DNA from: Kerstersia similis
Lineage (GTDB): Bacteria > Pseudomonadota > Gammaproteobacteria > Burkholderiales > Burkholderiaceae_B
Direction: 5' to 3'
Assembly (NCBI RefSeq): GCF_965139615.1
Contig: NZ_CBCSIQ010000022.1
Span: 1 to 64,000 of the forward strand
Length of the DNA: 64,000 nt
Numbering within the stretch: the first letter of the stretch is position 1; each line of letters begins with the position of its first letter. The translations under genes and the position numbers were made by a program. The notes beneath the pieces were generated by a model. That model made no database searches, had not been told where the DNA came from, and saw only the letters and a list, made by a program, of their open reading frames with translations. Positions 8,279 through 17,203 of the stretch are shown piece after piece.

Positions 8279-9571
8279 TCATCGCTTCAGGCTCGCAAAT
8301 GCTTTATCTGCTGCTGCCAGCGTGGCTTCGATGACTTCGTCCGTATGAGTGGCGGAAACGAAACCGGCTTCGAAGGCGGAAGGTGCGAGATGGACGCCGT
8401 GATCCAGCATGGCGTGGAAGAAGTGCTTGAAGTGCTCGATATTGCATTCCTGCACTTCGGCAAAGCTCGTGGGCGGTGTTTCGCGGAAATACAGGCCGAT
8501 CATGCCGCCTACGCTGTCGCTGGAGAAGGCGATGCCGTGGCGTTGTGCGGCGGCATCCAGGCCGGCGCACAGGCGGGCCGAGCGCGCGACCAGCGTTTCA
8601 TAGAAACCCGGCGTGCCCAGCAGCCGCAGGGTGGCGAGCCCGGCGGCCACGGCTACCGGATTGCCCGACAGCGTACCGGCCTGGTACACCGCGCCCAGCG
8701 GCGCAATGTTGGCCATGATGTCGGCCCGGCCGCCGAAGGCGCCGACCGGCATGCCGCCGCCGATGATTTTGGCCAGCGTGGTGATGTCGGGCGTCACGCC
8801 CGTCAGGCCTTGCGCGCCTTGCGGGCCGACCCGGAAGCCTGTCATGACTTCGTCGAAGATCAGCAGGGCGCCGTGGCGCGTGCATAGCGTGCGCAGGGTT
8901 TCCAGGAAGCCGGGGGCGGGGCGCACCAGGTTCATATTGCCGGCAAAGGGTTCGACAATGACGCAGGCGATATCGTCGCCCATGCTGGCGAAGGCGGCTT
9001 CGGCAGCGGCGTTGTCGTTGTAGTCCAGCACCAGCGTGTGTTGCACGAACTCGGGCGGCACGCCGGCGGAGGTCGGATTGTTGAAGGTCAGCATGCCTGA
9101 ACCAGCCTTCACCAGCAGGCTGTCGGCGTGGCCGTGATAGCAGCCTTCGAATTTGATGATCTTGTTGCGGCCCGTCGCGCCGCGCGCCAGGCGGATGGCG
9201 CTCATGGTGGCTTCGGTGCCGGAACTGACCAGGCGCACCTGTTCCATGGAGGGCAGGCGCGCGATCAGTGCTTCGGCGATTTCGATTTCCGCTTCGGTGG
9301 GCGCCCCGAAGGACAGGCCATTGAGAGCGGCCGTCCGCACGGCTTCGATGACGTCAGGGTGCGCGTGGCCGAGGATGGCTGGACCCCAGGAACCGACATA
9401 GTCGATGTACTGCTTGCCGTCGGCATCCCAGATGTAGGGACCCTGGGCACGTTCGATGAAGCGGGGGGTGCCCCCCACCGAACGGAATGCGCGCACGGGC
9501 GAATTCACGCCGCCGGGAATGCTGCGGCAGGCGCGTTGGAACAGGGTGTCATTGCGGGAAATGGCTGTCAT
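8279..9571 (-). CDS. hemL: glutamate-1-semialdehyde 2,1-aminomutase
   Basis: HemL converts glutamate-1-semialdehyde to 5-aminolevulinate, the committed step of the C5 route to tetrapyrroles. It is a PLP-dependent class III aminotransferase-fold enzyme. The 430-residue product has the typical N-terminus (SIPGGVNSPVRAF), the SSGTEATMSAIRLAR cofactor loop and the PLP lysine in TTLAKIIGGGMPVGAFGG. It is the last gene of thiD-like/thiE/hemL, 29 bp after thiE. Confidence 0.97.
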   Translation of the reverse strand: MTAISRNDTLFQRACRSIPGGVNSPVRAFRSVGGTPRFIERAQGPYIWDADGKQYIDYVGSWGPAILGHAHPDVIEAVRTAALNGLSFGAPTEAEIEIAEALIARLPSMEQVRLVSSGTEATMSAIRLARGATGRNKIIKFEGCYHGHADSLLVKAGSGMLTFNNPTSAGVPPEFVQHTLVLDYNDNAAAEAAFASMGDDIACVIVEPFAGNMNLVRPAPGFLETLRTLCTRHGALLIFDEVMTGFRVGPQGAQGLTGVTPDITTLAKIIGGGMPVGAFGGRADIMANIAPLGAVYQAGTLSGNPVAVAAGLATLRLLGTPGFYETLVARSARLCAGLDAAAQRHGIAFSSDSVGGMIGLYFRETPPTSFAEVQECNIEHFKHFFHAMLDHGVHLAPSAFEAGFVSATHTDEVIEATLAAADKAFASLKR

Positions 9572-9600
9572 GATGGCGGTACCGGGATCCGTGGGGTTGA

Positions 9601-10266
9601 TCAGGCGAATGCCTGCGCGCAGGCGCGGGCGGCGGCTTCAATATCATCGGCCTGGAAAATTCCCTGGATGATGGCCAGGGCATCGGCGCCGGCCTGGACG
9701 ACCGGCGTGGCATTGGCGGCATGGATGCCGCCAATGGCAACCATGGCCGGGCGCGGCGCGGGCAACGGGTTCAGCAAGGCGCGGGCCTGCTCCAGCAGCT
9801 CCAGCGGCGCGCGCGCGGCCTGTGGTTTGGTGGGGGAGGGATAAACGGCGCCGAAGGCGATGTAGTCGGCCCCTTGGGCCAGCAAGGCACGGGCACGCGC
9901 CAGATCGGCATAGCAGGAGACGCCGATGATGCGCTCATGCCCGAGTGCGGCGCGCACTGCCGCCAGATCGCCGTCATCGCGGCCGAGGTGCACGCCGTCG
10001 GCTCCCAGGGACTGCGCCAGCTTCCAGTCGTCATTGACGATGAAGACCAGTCCCAGTTCGCGGCACAGGCCGGCAATGGACTGGCCCTGGCTCAGCAGCG
10101 CCGCATGGCTGGCGCTTTGCTTGCGGCGCCATTGCAGGCTGCGCATCCCGCCGCGGGCGGCGGCAGTGATCGCTTCCAGCAGCGCCGGGGTGTCGTCGGT
10201 ATCCGGGGTGATGCCATAGAGGCCACGAGGAAAGCGCAGGCCGGCGTAGTCGGGGACGGATGTCAT
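9601..10266 (-). CDS. thiE: thiamine phosphate synthase
   Basis: ThiE joins HMP-pyrophosphate and the thiazole phosphate to give thiamine monophosphate. The 221-residue TIM-barrel protein has the diphosphate-contact residues in the RRK segment near residue 43, VNDDWKLAQSLGADGVHLG, the flexible loop PSPTKPQA and the phosphate loop VAIGGIHAAN. Its ATG overlaps the stop of the ThiD-like gene in an ATGA junction, so translation is probably coupled. The end of the protein runs up to hemL. Confidence 0.93.
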   Translation of the reverse strand: MTSVPDYAGLRFPRGLYGITPDTDDTPALLEAITAAARGGMRSLQWRRKQSASHAALLSQGQSIAGLCRELGLVFIVNDDWKLAQSLGADGVHLGRDDGDLAAVRAALGHERIIGVSCYADLARARALLAQGADYIAFGAVYPSPTKPQAARAPLELLEQARALLNPLPAPRPAMVAIGGIHAANATPVVQAGADALAIIQGIFQADDIEAAARACAQAFA

Positions 10267-11072
10267 TCTTGCTGTTCTCCAGGCAGGCGCCAGGCCAGGC
10301 GGCGGCCCATGCCGGGGCGGAAATTCTGCTGCTGGCAGGCTTGTACATAGCTGATCGCCTGGGCGACCGCTTCGTCAGGCGCCAGGCCGCGGGCCAGGAA
10401 AGCGGCAATGGCCGTTGCCACCAGGTCAGCGCTGTCGGACAGCCGTTCCTGGCTGGCATGCCAGTTCCACTGGCGCAGCAGGCCTTCCGGGCCGTTGAGC
10501 TGGGTGCAGCGGGTGTCGCTGCGCAGGGGCGCGCCCAGGATCAGCGACCATTCGGCGCCCGCTTCGCGCAGCGCGTCATTGGTTTCCACGGGTTCGCTCA
10601 GCAATCCGTCTGCCAGCCACTGTGTTATCCGCATATGCTCGGTCACGACGATATCTGTTTGCGGCAGCAACAGCTCGACGGTGGCCGCCATGACATCCTC
10701 GGCCAGGTCCTGGGCGTCCAGGTCGCTGGCGTCGCCAGGGCTGTCCAGATGCAACACCAGGGGCAAGTGGTTGTAATCGGCCGCAATTTGCGCGATGACG
10801 CTGACAGCCTCCGGCGTATCGAGCCGGCCGACCTTGAGGGCGCTGATCGCCATGTCTTCGAGCAGGCAGCGTGCCTGCTCGTCGATGAATTCATGCGAAA
10901 TGGCGACAGCATCTTCCTGGTGCGCCGAATCCTGGATGGTATTGGCGGTCAGGACACCCAGGCCATGGCATTGCAGGGCCGCGCAGGTGATGGCGTCAGC
11001 GGGCAGCGAGGTGGCGCCGCTGGGGTCGAAGGGGCCGAAAATCAGAAGGGGAGGGAGCACAGAGGCGGACAC
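10263..11072 (-). CDS. ThiD-like hydroxymethylpyrimidine kinase, divergent
   Basis: A 269-residue ribokinase-fold protein at the position thiD occupies beside thiE. The start is a GTG at 11072, giving the expected N-terminal strand LLIFGPFDPSGA (canonical ThiD has GSDPSGGAG). The C-terminal anion-hole motif that normally reads GTGC or GSGD is D-S-A-D here (residues 213-216), and the substrate-lid segments are poorly conserved. ThiD phosphorylates HMP and HMP-P for thiamine synthesis. The gene order supports that role, but the sequence suggests reduced, altered or lost activity. The open frame continues further upstream without family similarity. Confidence 0.7.
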   Translation of the reverse strand: MSASVLPPLLIFGPFDPSGATSLPADAITCAALQCHGLGVLTANTIQDSAHQEDAVAISHEFIDEQARCLLEDMAISALKVGRLDTPEAVSVIAQIAADYNHLPLVLHLDSPGDASDLDAQDLAEDVMAATVELLLPQTDIVVTEHMRITQWLADGLLSEPVETNDALREAGAEWSLILGAPLRSDTRCTQLNGPEGLLRQWNWHASQERLSDSADLVATAIAAFLARGLAPDEAVAQAISYVQACQQQNFRPGMGRRLAWRLPGEQQE

Positions 11073-11339
11073 TGCGGGCGAGGAAAATAATAGGACCTGG
11101 CGGGCGCCGTGTTGGGGCGCTGGCGACAGGAATCCTGTCAGCCGAGGTTGTGTTTGGTTAATATGGCCCCATTGTAGGTGAAACAGGAGCGTGCGGGCAG
11201 TCGTGCTGCGTACGCTGCCGACCCGGCGTCTTGCGTCTTGCACGGCCCGGCAAACGGGCTGTTTCGTAATGGGGCGCGTGCCCCGTCCCACAGGGCGGGT
11301 CGGTACCGCCCATCTGGATTGACAGGAAACTCTGAAACG

Positions 11340-11504
11340 ATGCGTACTTGGATGTGTTTGATTTGCGGCTGGGTCTATGATGAAGCAGCCGGCCTGCCGG
11401 AAGAAGGTATCGCACCGGGTACCCGCTGGGAAGACGTCCCCCCCAACTGGGTCTGTCCGGAATGCGGTGCCCGCAAGGATGATTTCGAATTGATGGAAAT
11501 CTGA
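11340..11504 (+). CDS. rubredoxin
   Basis: A 54-residue rubredoxin, the minimal iron-sulfur electron carrier with one Fe bound by four cysteines. The ligands are Cys6 and Cys9 (CLICG) and Cys39 and Cys42 (CPECG), with the aromatic core WVYDEAAG and the conserved W-x-x-x-P-x-x-W region between them. It is divergent from the thiD-like gene and precedes yqgE by 67 bp. Rubredoxin partners such as alkane hydroxylase or rubredoxin reductase are not in the window, so its acceptor is unknown. Confidence 0.95.
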   Translation: MRTWMCLICGWVYDEAAGLPEEGIAPGTRWEDVPPNWVCPECGARKDDFELMEI

Positions 11505-11571
11505 GATCGTGAACGCGTTCTGAACCCTGCCTGTCGGGACGACAGGTTGAGTCTTGTGTGTGGAGTGTGCC

Positions 11572-12156
11572 ATGACGAAAGAAGCGGAAAGCCAGGTTCT
11601 GCCCCATGCCGATCTGTCCAATCAGTTCCTGCTGGCCATGCCTGGTGGTGTCGAGGGCAGTCTGGCAGGCACCGTGATCTATATCTGCGAACACACCCCA
11701 CGCGGCGCGCTGGGACTGGTGATCAACCGTCCTACGGATCTGACGCTGGGCGCATTGTTCGAGCGCATAGACCTGAAGCTGGAAATCGAGCCGGAAAAAG
11801 ATGCCCCGGTGTTTTTCGGCGGGCCGGTGCAGACCGACCGCGGTTTTGTGCTGCACGCACCCATAGGCGAGTACTCCTCCAGCATCAAGCTGGGAGAGAT
11901 GGCGCTGACGACATCGAAAGACGTGTTGCAGGCCGTGGCCAATGGCGAAGGGCCGCATCGGCTGCTGGTCACGCTGGGGTATGCGGGCTGGGGGGCGGGC
12001 CAGCTGGAAAGCGAAATGGCGTCCAATGCCTGGCTGTCGGTCTATGCCAGCCCGGATATCATTTTCGATGTCGAGCCGGCGCAGCGTTATGACGCCGCGC
12101 TCAAACAGTTGGGCATAGACCCCATCATGCTGTCGGGGGAAGCCGGGCATGCCTGA
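11572..12156 (+). CDS. yqgE: YqgE/AlgH family protein
   Basis: A 194-residue member of the UPF0301 (YqgE/AlgH) family, with the signature LANQFLLAMP-like N-terminus, ALGLVINRP and FFGGPVQTDRGFVLH. Members are conserved next to ruvX (yqgF), as here, but have no settled biochemical function. The ATG at 11572 is chosen over an upstream start at 11554 because it begins at the usual family position. The 3' end overlaps ruvX by 8 bp, indicating co-translation. Confidence 0.92.
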   Translation: MTKEAESQVLPHADLSNQFLLAMPGGVEGSLAGTVIYICEHTPRGALGLVINRPTDLTLGALFERIDLKLEIEPEKDAPVFFGGPVQTDRGFVLHAPIGEYSSSIKLGEMALTTSKDVLQAVANGEGPHRLLVTLGYAGWGAGQLESEMASNAWLSVYASPDIIFDVEPAQRYDAALKQLGIDPIMLSGEAGHA

Positions 12157-12703
12157 GCTTGAAAACGCCGGCCAGGCCGGCGTCCTGAAGGCGCCTGGCG
12201 CGGCAGCAGGCGTCAGCGTTGCCGGCGAGCCTGGCGGCGCCTGGGCCGTTGCGGGCGAAGCGGCCCTGCTTGCCTTCGATTTCGGTTTGCGAAAACTGGG
12301 TGTGGGGCTGGGCAATACCATTACCGGCAGCGCAAGGCCGCTGGAAATCATCCGCGCCCAGACGCGCAGCGAGCGTTTCCAGCGCATCGAAACGCTGATC
12401 GAATCCTGGCGTCCTGCCAGCCTGATCGTGGGGCTGTCGCTCGATGAAAGCGGCGCCGAACAACATGCGTCGCTGCAAGGGCGGCGTTTCGCCAATCAGC
12501 TGCATGGCCGTTTCGGCCTGCCGGTGATATTGGTCGATGAGCGTGGCTCCAGCATGGAAGCACAACGCCGTCTGGGCACGAATGATGACGACGATGCCAT
12601 GGCAGCGGCTATTATTCTGGAACGCTACCTGGATTTGCTATCGGGCGCGCGCAACGGCACCTGTAACAAAGCGTCCGTGATGGGTTCCCGCACGGCTCTC
12701 TAA
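12149..12703 (+). CDS. ruvX: YqgF/RuvX Holliday-junction resolvase-like nuclease
   Basis: A RNase H-fold nuclease implicated in pre-16S rRNA 5'-end processing and, by similarity, Holliday-junction cleavage. The catalytic elements are visible: AFDFGLRKLGVGLG (first Asp), LIVGLSLDESG, LVDERGSS, and a final acidic cluster NDDDDAMAAA. The protein has 184 residues, about 40 more than usual, because an Ala/Gly-rich segment precedes the first beta strand. No internal Met offers a shorter start. It overlaps yqgE by 8 bp and precedes pyrR by 18 bp. Confidence 0.9.
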   Translation: MPELENAGQAGVLKAPGAAAGVSVAGEPGGAWAVAGEAALLAFDFGLRKLGVGLGNTITGSARPLEIIRAQTRSERFQRIETLIESWRPASLIVGLSLDESGAEQHASLQGRRFANQLHGRFGLPVILVDERGSSMEAQRRLGTNDDDDAMAAAIILERYLDLLSGARNGTCNKASVMGSRTAL

Positions 12704-12721
12704 TATCCTAAAATTCGCATC

Positions 12722-13276
12722 ATGGCTTCAGATACACCTGTTCATTCGCCCGGCGAGCTGCCGGATGCCGAAACCCTTTACGCGCGCCTGCTTGCAGGGG
12801 TGAAACAAGAATTTTCCAAGACCCCGTCAGAAAAGACCTGGCTGGTCGGCATCCATTCCGGCGGTGCCTGGCTGGCGGAGCGCCTGCAGCGCGACCTGGG
12901 CCTGGAAGGCAATGTGGCGACCCTGAACGTCAGTTTCTATCGCGACGACTTCCATCGTATCGGTCTGCATGGCAATAGTCAGGCGCAGCCTTCTTCCATC
13001 AATTTCCCCGTGGCGGGCGCGCATGTCATCCTGGTCGATGATGTGCTCTATACCGGACGCACGATCCGCGCGGCTATGAACGAACTGTTCGATTATGGCC
13101 GGCCTGACAGCATCCGCCTGGCGGTCTTGCTGGATCGCGGTGGCCGCGAGCTGCCGGTTGCGGCCTGCGTGGTAGCGGCACATATCCCGCTGCCTCCGGA
13201 AAGCGCATTTGTTTTGTCCCGTCTCGACAACGGGAATTTTTCCCTGGCCCTGGAAAAGGATTCCGTACATGAATAA
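12722..13276 (+). CDS. pyrR: bifunctional pyr operon regulator/uracil phosphoribosyltransferase
   Basis: A 184-residue type I PRTase-fold protein with the PRPP-binding loop VILVDDVLYTGRTIRAA. In Gram-positives PyrR attenuates pyr operons by binding RNA. In proteobacteria it usually precedes pyrB in the same operon. I see no attenuator in the 18 bp before it. The 3' end overlaps the pyrB start by 8 bp. It may supply UPRTase activity, RNA regulation, or both; the sequence does not decide. Confidence 0.93.
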   Translation: MASDTPVHSPGELPDAETLYARLLAGVKQEFSKTPSEKTWLVGIHSGGAWLAERLQRDLGLEGNVATLNVSFYRDDFHRIGLHGNSQAQPSSINFPVAGAHVILVDDVLYTGRTIRAAMNELFDYGRPDSIRLAVLLDRGGRELPVAACVVAAHIPLPPESAFVLSRLDNGNFSLALEKDSVHE

Positions 13277-14222
13277 CCCGCAGCTCAACCGCCATGGCGA
13301 GCTGACCCACTTGTTGACGACCGAAGGCCTGCCGCGCGACATCCTGACGCATATTCTGGATACCGCTGCGAACTTTGTGCCCCTGGCCAACCGCGAGGTC
13401 AAGAAAGTCCCGCTGCTGCGTGGCAAAAGCGTCTTCAACTTGTTCTTCGAGAACTCGACCCGCACCCGGACTACCTTCGATATCGCTGCCAAGCGGCTAT
13501 CGGCGGATGTGTTCACCTTGAATGTGCAGTCGTCTTCGACGGCCAAGGGCGAATCGCTGCTCGACACGATTGCCAATCTGTCCGCCATGCAGGCTGACCT
13601 GTTCGTCGTGCGCCACGAGGCCAGCGGCGCGCCGTTCCTGATTGCTCAGCATGTGGCGCCGCATGTGCACGTGGTCAATGCCGGTGATGGCCGCCATGCG
13701 CACCCGACGCAGGCTTTGCTGGATATGTACACCATCCGGCACTTCAAGAAAGACTTCTCCAATCTGTGCGTGGCCATCGTCGGTGATGTGCTGCACTCAC
13801 GCGTGGCGCGGTCCGATATCCATGCCCTGACCACGCTGGGCGCGGCAGAAGTGCGCGTGATCGGACCCCTGACCTTGTTGCCGGGCGGCCTGGAACAGAT
13901 GGGTGTACGGGTGTTCACCGACATCAACGAAGGCCTCAAGGATGTGGACGTCGTCATCGTCCTGCGCCTGCAGAACGAACGTATGCGTGGCGCCCTGCTG
14001 CCGTCGGCGCACGAATATTTCAAGCAGTACGGTTTGACCCGCGAAAAACTGGCGCGCGCCAAGCCTGATGCCATCGTCATGCACCCGGGGCCCATGAACC
14101 GGGGCGTGGAGATCGACTCTGCCGTGGCCGATGGCGATCAGGCGGTCATTCTCAACCAGGTGACCTTTGGTATCGCAGTCCGTATGGCCGCAATGAGCAT
14201 CGTAGCGGGAGCACAGGCATGA
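13269..14222 (+). CDS. pyrB: aspartate carbamoyltransferase catalytic subunit
   Basis: ATCase makes N-carbamoyl-L-aspartate, the first committed step of pyrimidine synthesis. The 317-residue protein has the carbamoyl-phosphate loop FENSTRTRTTF, the HPTQALLDMYTI aspartate-domain motif, and typical length. The ATG at 13269 lies inside the end of pyrR. The 3' end overlaps the downstream dihydroorotase-like gene by 4 bp (ATGA). In Pseudomonas-type ATCases the PyrB chain assembles with an inactive dihydroorotase homologue, and the next gene here has exactly that character. Confidence 0.96.
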   Translation: MNNPQLNRHGELTHLLTTEGLPRDILTHILDTAANFVPLANREVKKVPLLRGKSVFNLFFENSTRTRTTFDIAAKRLSADVFTLNVQSSSTAKGESLLDTIANLSAMQADLFVVRHEASGAPFLIAQHVAPHVHVVNAGDGRHAHPTQALLDMYTIRHFKKDFSNLCVAIVGDVLHSRVARSDIHALTTLGAAEVRVIGPLTLLPGGLEQMGVRVFTDINEGLKDVDVVIVLRLQNERMRGALLPSAHEYFKQYGLTREKLARAKPDAIVMHPGPMNRGVEIDSAVADGDQAVILNQVTFGIAVRMAAMSIVAGAQA

Positions 14223-15517
14223 ATCTGCAGGTAAAGGGAGGCCGGCTGATTGATCCGGCCAGCGGGCTGGATCGCGTGGCGGATCTGTTCGTTGCAAGTG
14301 GCCGGATCGTGGGTCTGGGTGATGTGCCCGCCGGGTTCACGGCAGACCGCGTGGTCGATGCCCAAGGGCTGGCTGTGTTGCCGGGCTTGATCGACCTGTC
14401 CGTGCGTCTGCGTGAGCCGGGTTTTGAGTACCGGGCGACGCTGGAATCGGAAATGCGTGCGGCCCTGGCCGGTGGCGTGACCAGCGTGGTTCAGCCGCCG
14501 GATACCGACCCGACGCTGGATGAGCCCGGCCTGGTAGAGATGCTCAAGCAGAAGGCCCGCCAGCTCAATCATGTACGCCTGTATCCGCTGGGGGCGACCA
14601 CGGTGGGGTTGAAGGGCGAGCGCCTGACGGAAATGGCCGAGCTGACGGAAGCCGGCTGCGTGGCGTTTTCTCAGGCCAATGTGCCGTTGACCGATACCAG
14701 CGTCATGCTGCGCGCCATGCAGTATGCGCGTACCTATGGCTATGTCCTGTGGGTGCGCCCGCAGGATTATTGGCTGTCGCGCGGCGGGGTAGCGGCCAGT
14801 GGCGCCTATGCGTCGCGGCTGGGCCTGTCGGGGATTCCTGTCCAGGCGGAAACCATTGCGCTGCAGACCCTATTCGACTTGCAGCGCGTGACTGGCGCCC
14901 GCTTGCACCTGTGCCGCCTGTCCAGCGCTGCGGGCCTGGAGCTGGTGCGTGCGGCCAAGCAGGAAGGCTTGCCGCTGAGCTGCGATGTTTCCGTGAACCA
15001 TGTGCACCTGACGGATGTGGATATCGGTTTCTTCGATTCCAATTACCGTCTGGATCCGCCGCTGCGTGGTCAGCGTGACCGTGCAGCGATCCGCGAAGCC
15101 TTGCTGGATGGCACCATCGACGCCATTTGCTCCGACCACACGCCCGTGGACGACGACAACAAGCTGTTGCCCTTTGCTGATGCTGAACCTGGCGCCACGG
15201 GCCTGGAGCTGTTGCTCAGCCTGACCGTGAAATGGGCGGCGGAAGCCGATGTGCCGCTGGTGCAGGCACTGGCGCATGTCACCTCCCGGGCGGCGCATGT
15301 CCTGACCACGGGGGCGCCGGATCTGCCGCCTTGCGGCCGCCTGGAGCTGGGCGCGCTGGCAGACTTCGCCCTGGTGGATCTGGATGCGCGTTGGGTCGTC
15401 AGCCGCGAGACCTTGCTGAGCCAGAGCTGGCACACGCCGTTTACCGGCCTGGAACTGCCGGCCCGGGTGCAGTCCACCTGGGTAGGTGGCCGACAGGTCT
15501 GGGAAGCGGGTTCGTGA
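14219..15517 (+). CDS. pyrX: dihydroorotase-like non-catalytic ATCase partner (PyrC'/PyrX)
   Basis: A 432-residue amidohydrolase-fold protein coupled to pyrB by a 4-bp overlap. Active dihydroorotases carry an H-x-H zinc pair after strand 1 (GxxDxHxHxRxPG). Here the segment reads GLIDLSVRLREPG, so both histidines are gone, while the later SDHTPVDDDNK loop is kept. This matches the PyrC' proteins of Pseudomonas, which are structural partners needed for ATCase assembly rather than enzymes. A catalytic dihydroorotase should then exist elsewhere in the genome. The 3' end overlaps plsC by 4 bp (GTGA). Confidence 0.88.
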   Translation: MNLQVKGGRLIDPASGLDRVADLFVASGRIVGLGDVPAGFTADRVVDAQGLAVLPGLIDLSVRLREPGFEYRATLESEMRAALAGGVTSVVQPPDTDPTLDEPGLVEMLKQKARQLNHVRLYPLGATTVGLKGERLTEMAELTEAGCVAFSQANVPLTDTSVMLRAMQYARTYGYVLWVRPQDYWLSRGGVAASGAYASRLGLSGIPVQAETIALQTLFDLQRVTGARLHLCRLSSAAGLELVRAAKQEGLPLSCDVSVNHVHLTDVDIGFFDSNYRLDPPLRGQRDRAAIREALLDGTIDAICSDHTPVDDDNKLLPFADAEPGATGLELLLSLTVKWAAEADVPLVQALAHVTSRAAHVLTTGAPDLPPCGRLELGALADFALVDLDARWVVSRETLLSQSWHTPFTGLELPARVQSTWVGGRQVWEAGS

Positions 15518-16263
15518 GGTTCTTGCGTTTTACGCTGCGCGCCATGCTGTTGGTACCCTGGCTGATGAGCGGGTTGCTGACGGTGGCGCTGCTCTACCCC
15601 GTATTCATGGCGGGCCGTGGCGAAGGCATCGTACGCGGCTGGTCGCGCATATTGATGCGCTGGTGTTGCGGCGTGCGTTGCGAAGTGGTGGGCCAGCCGC
15701 TGTTGAAAGGGCCTGTGCTGTGGACATCCAACCATGTTTCTTGGGTGGATATTTTCATCATCAACAGTGTGCGCGCTTCGATTTTTATCGCCAAGAAGGA
15801 AGTGCGTCAATGGCCCTTGATCGGCTGGCTGGCGGCAGGCGTCGGCACGTTGTTCATTGATCGTGGTTATCGTCAGGCGGTGCGCGAAGTCGGGCAGGCC
15901 GTTGAAATCCATTTCCGCCGTGGCCGTTCCGTGGGCCTGTTTCCGGAAGGAACAACGACGGATGGCATGCGTCTGCTGCCCTTTCGTTCCGGCCTGTTTG
16001 CGCCTGCTGTTGACGCAGGCGTGCCGGTGCAGCCGGTGGCCCTGGTTTTTATGCAGAATGGCAGGCGCAGCAGCCGGGCCGCTTTTACCGGCGACCAGTC
16101 TCTGATGGCCAATATCTGGTGCATTCTGAGCACCCCGCGCATGTTTGTCAGGATTGAGTTCCTGCCAGTGCTGCAAATGCCTGAAGACGCAGACCACACG
16201 GTGCGCCGGGCACAGATCGCCCGCATGGCGGAACAATCGGTACGCCAGGTCGTCGAGGTGTGA
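15514..16263 (+). CDS. plsC: 1-acyl-sn-glycerol-3-phosphate acyltransferase family protein
   Basis: A membrane acyltransferase of the LPAAT family, which acylates lysophosphatidic acid (or a related lysolipid) to phosphatidic acid. The 249-residue protein starts with GTG at 15514 in the stop of pyrX. It has an N-terminal membrane segment (about residues 10-30), the catalytic HX4D motif as NHVSWVD, and the acceptor motif FPEGTTTDG. It is the last gene of the pyr operon. An ornithine-lipid OlsA-type role is possible, because OlsA belongs to the same family. Confidence 0.88.
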   Translation: MRFLRFTLRAMLLVPWLMSGLLTVALLYPVFMAGRGEGIVRGWSRILMRWCCGVRCEVVGQPLLKGPVLWTSNHVSWVDIFIINSVRASIFIAKKEVRQWPLIGWLAAGVGTLFIDRGYRQAVREVGQAVEIHFRRGRSVGLFPEGTTTDGMRLLPFRSGLFAPAVDAGVPVQPVALVFMQNGRRSSRAAFTGDQSLMANIWCILSTPRMFVRIEFLPVLQMPEDADHTVRRAQIARMAEQSVRQVVEV

Positions 16264-16295
16264 TGTACCGGGCTGGCTAGCGCCAGCCCGGTGGG
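16264..16295. terminator. GC-rich hairpin between convergent plsC and apaH
   Basis: A near-perfect inverted repeat (ACCGGGCTGGC / GCCAGCCCGGT) directly follows the plsC stop. There is no U-tract, so it may be a weak terminator or mRNA-stabilising hairpin for the two convergent units. Confidence 0.4.
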
Positions 16296-16366
16296 CCTCG
16301 GCCTGTTTGCCAGTCCCGCTGGCGGCCGGTCTGGGCGGATATCCCGACAGACCGATCACAAGGATG

Positions 16367-17203
16367 CTAAAAGAGGGCGGGATCCTGGTACTGCTGGCAG
16401 GTGATCTGCAGGATTTTGCGATCGCGCAGCCGCATGGCAGTGAGGTGCCCTCCCCAGACGCAGCCGGTATCCAGGCAGATGACATCGGGGCGAACCAGCA
16501 GCCCGAGGGTGGACCAATGCCCGAAGACCACCACCACGTTGCGGGTGGCGCGCCCAGGGATGTCATACCAGGGCATCAGGGCCGGCGGATGTTGGCCCGG
16601 TACGGCCTTGGCCGCGAAATCCATCTGGCCCTTGGCGGTTCCCAGGCGCATGCGCGTAAGCGCGTTGATGATCACTCGCATGCGCTTGCCGCCGGTGAGG
16701 TCATCCTTCCATTCGGCCGGTTCATTGCCATACATTTTCTGCAGGCCTTTGCGCCAGTTTGGTCCGCGCAGGACAGCTTCCACTTCCGCTGCCAGTGACA
16801 GGGTCTTGGCGCAGTCCCATTTGGGCAGGACGCCGGCATGGACCATCAGGTGGCCGTTCTCGAAGTGCGCCAGCGGACGGTGACGCAGCCAATCCAGCAG
16901 TTCCTCGGCATCGGGTGCCTGCAGGATTTCACTGATCGTGTCGTTTTTGCCGGGTTTGCGGATATCGGCGGCGACGGCCAGCAGGTGCAGGTCATGATTG
17001 CCCAGCACACAAGTGGCGCGTTCTCCCATGTCGCGGATGCGGCGCAGGGTTTGCAGCGATTGGGGGCCACGGTTGACGAGATCGCCGGCGAACCATAAAC
17101 GGCTGTCCGGTGCGCCGGCGATCTCAGGCAAGGCGAGGAGTTGTTCCAGAGGAACGCAGCAGCCTTGCACGTCACCGATCATCCAGATATCGGGACGGTT
17201 CAT
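16367..17203 (-). CDS. apaH: symmetrical bis(5'-nucleosyl)-tetraphosphatase
   Basis: ApaH hydrolyses Ap4A to two ADP and also removes Np4 caps from RNA. The 278-residue product shows the metallophosphatase signature blocks GDVQGC, GDLVNRGP and GNHD in order in the first 70 residues. The start is set at 17203 (MNRPDIWMIGDVQG), overlapping the lptG stop by 4 bp (ATGA), so it is translationally coupled to lptG. Confidence 0.95.
   Translation of the reverse strand: MNRPDIWMIGDVQGCCVPLEQLLALPEIAGAPDSRLWFAGDLVNRGPQSLQTLRRIRDMGERATCVLGNHDLHLLAVAADIRKPGKNDTISEILQAPDAEELLDWLRHRPLAHFENGHLMVHAGVLPKWDCAKTLSLAAEVEAVLRGPNWRKGLQKMYGNEPAEWKDDLTGGKRMRVIINALTRMRLGTAKGQMDFAAKAVPGQHPPALMPWYDIPGRATRNVVVVFGHWSTLGLLVRPDVICLDTGCVWGGHLTAMRLRDRKILQITCQQYQDPALF

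Noticed and set aside
11073..11339. Possible TPP riboswitch before the thiD-like gene
   Set aside because: The conserved CTGAGA and ACCTGA-type thi-box blocks were not found on the minus strand.
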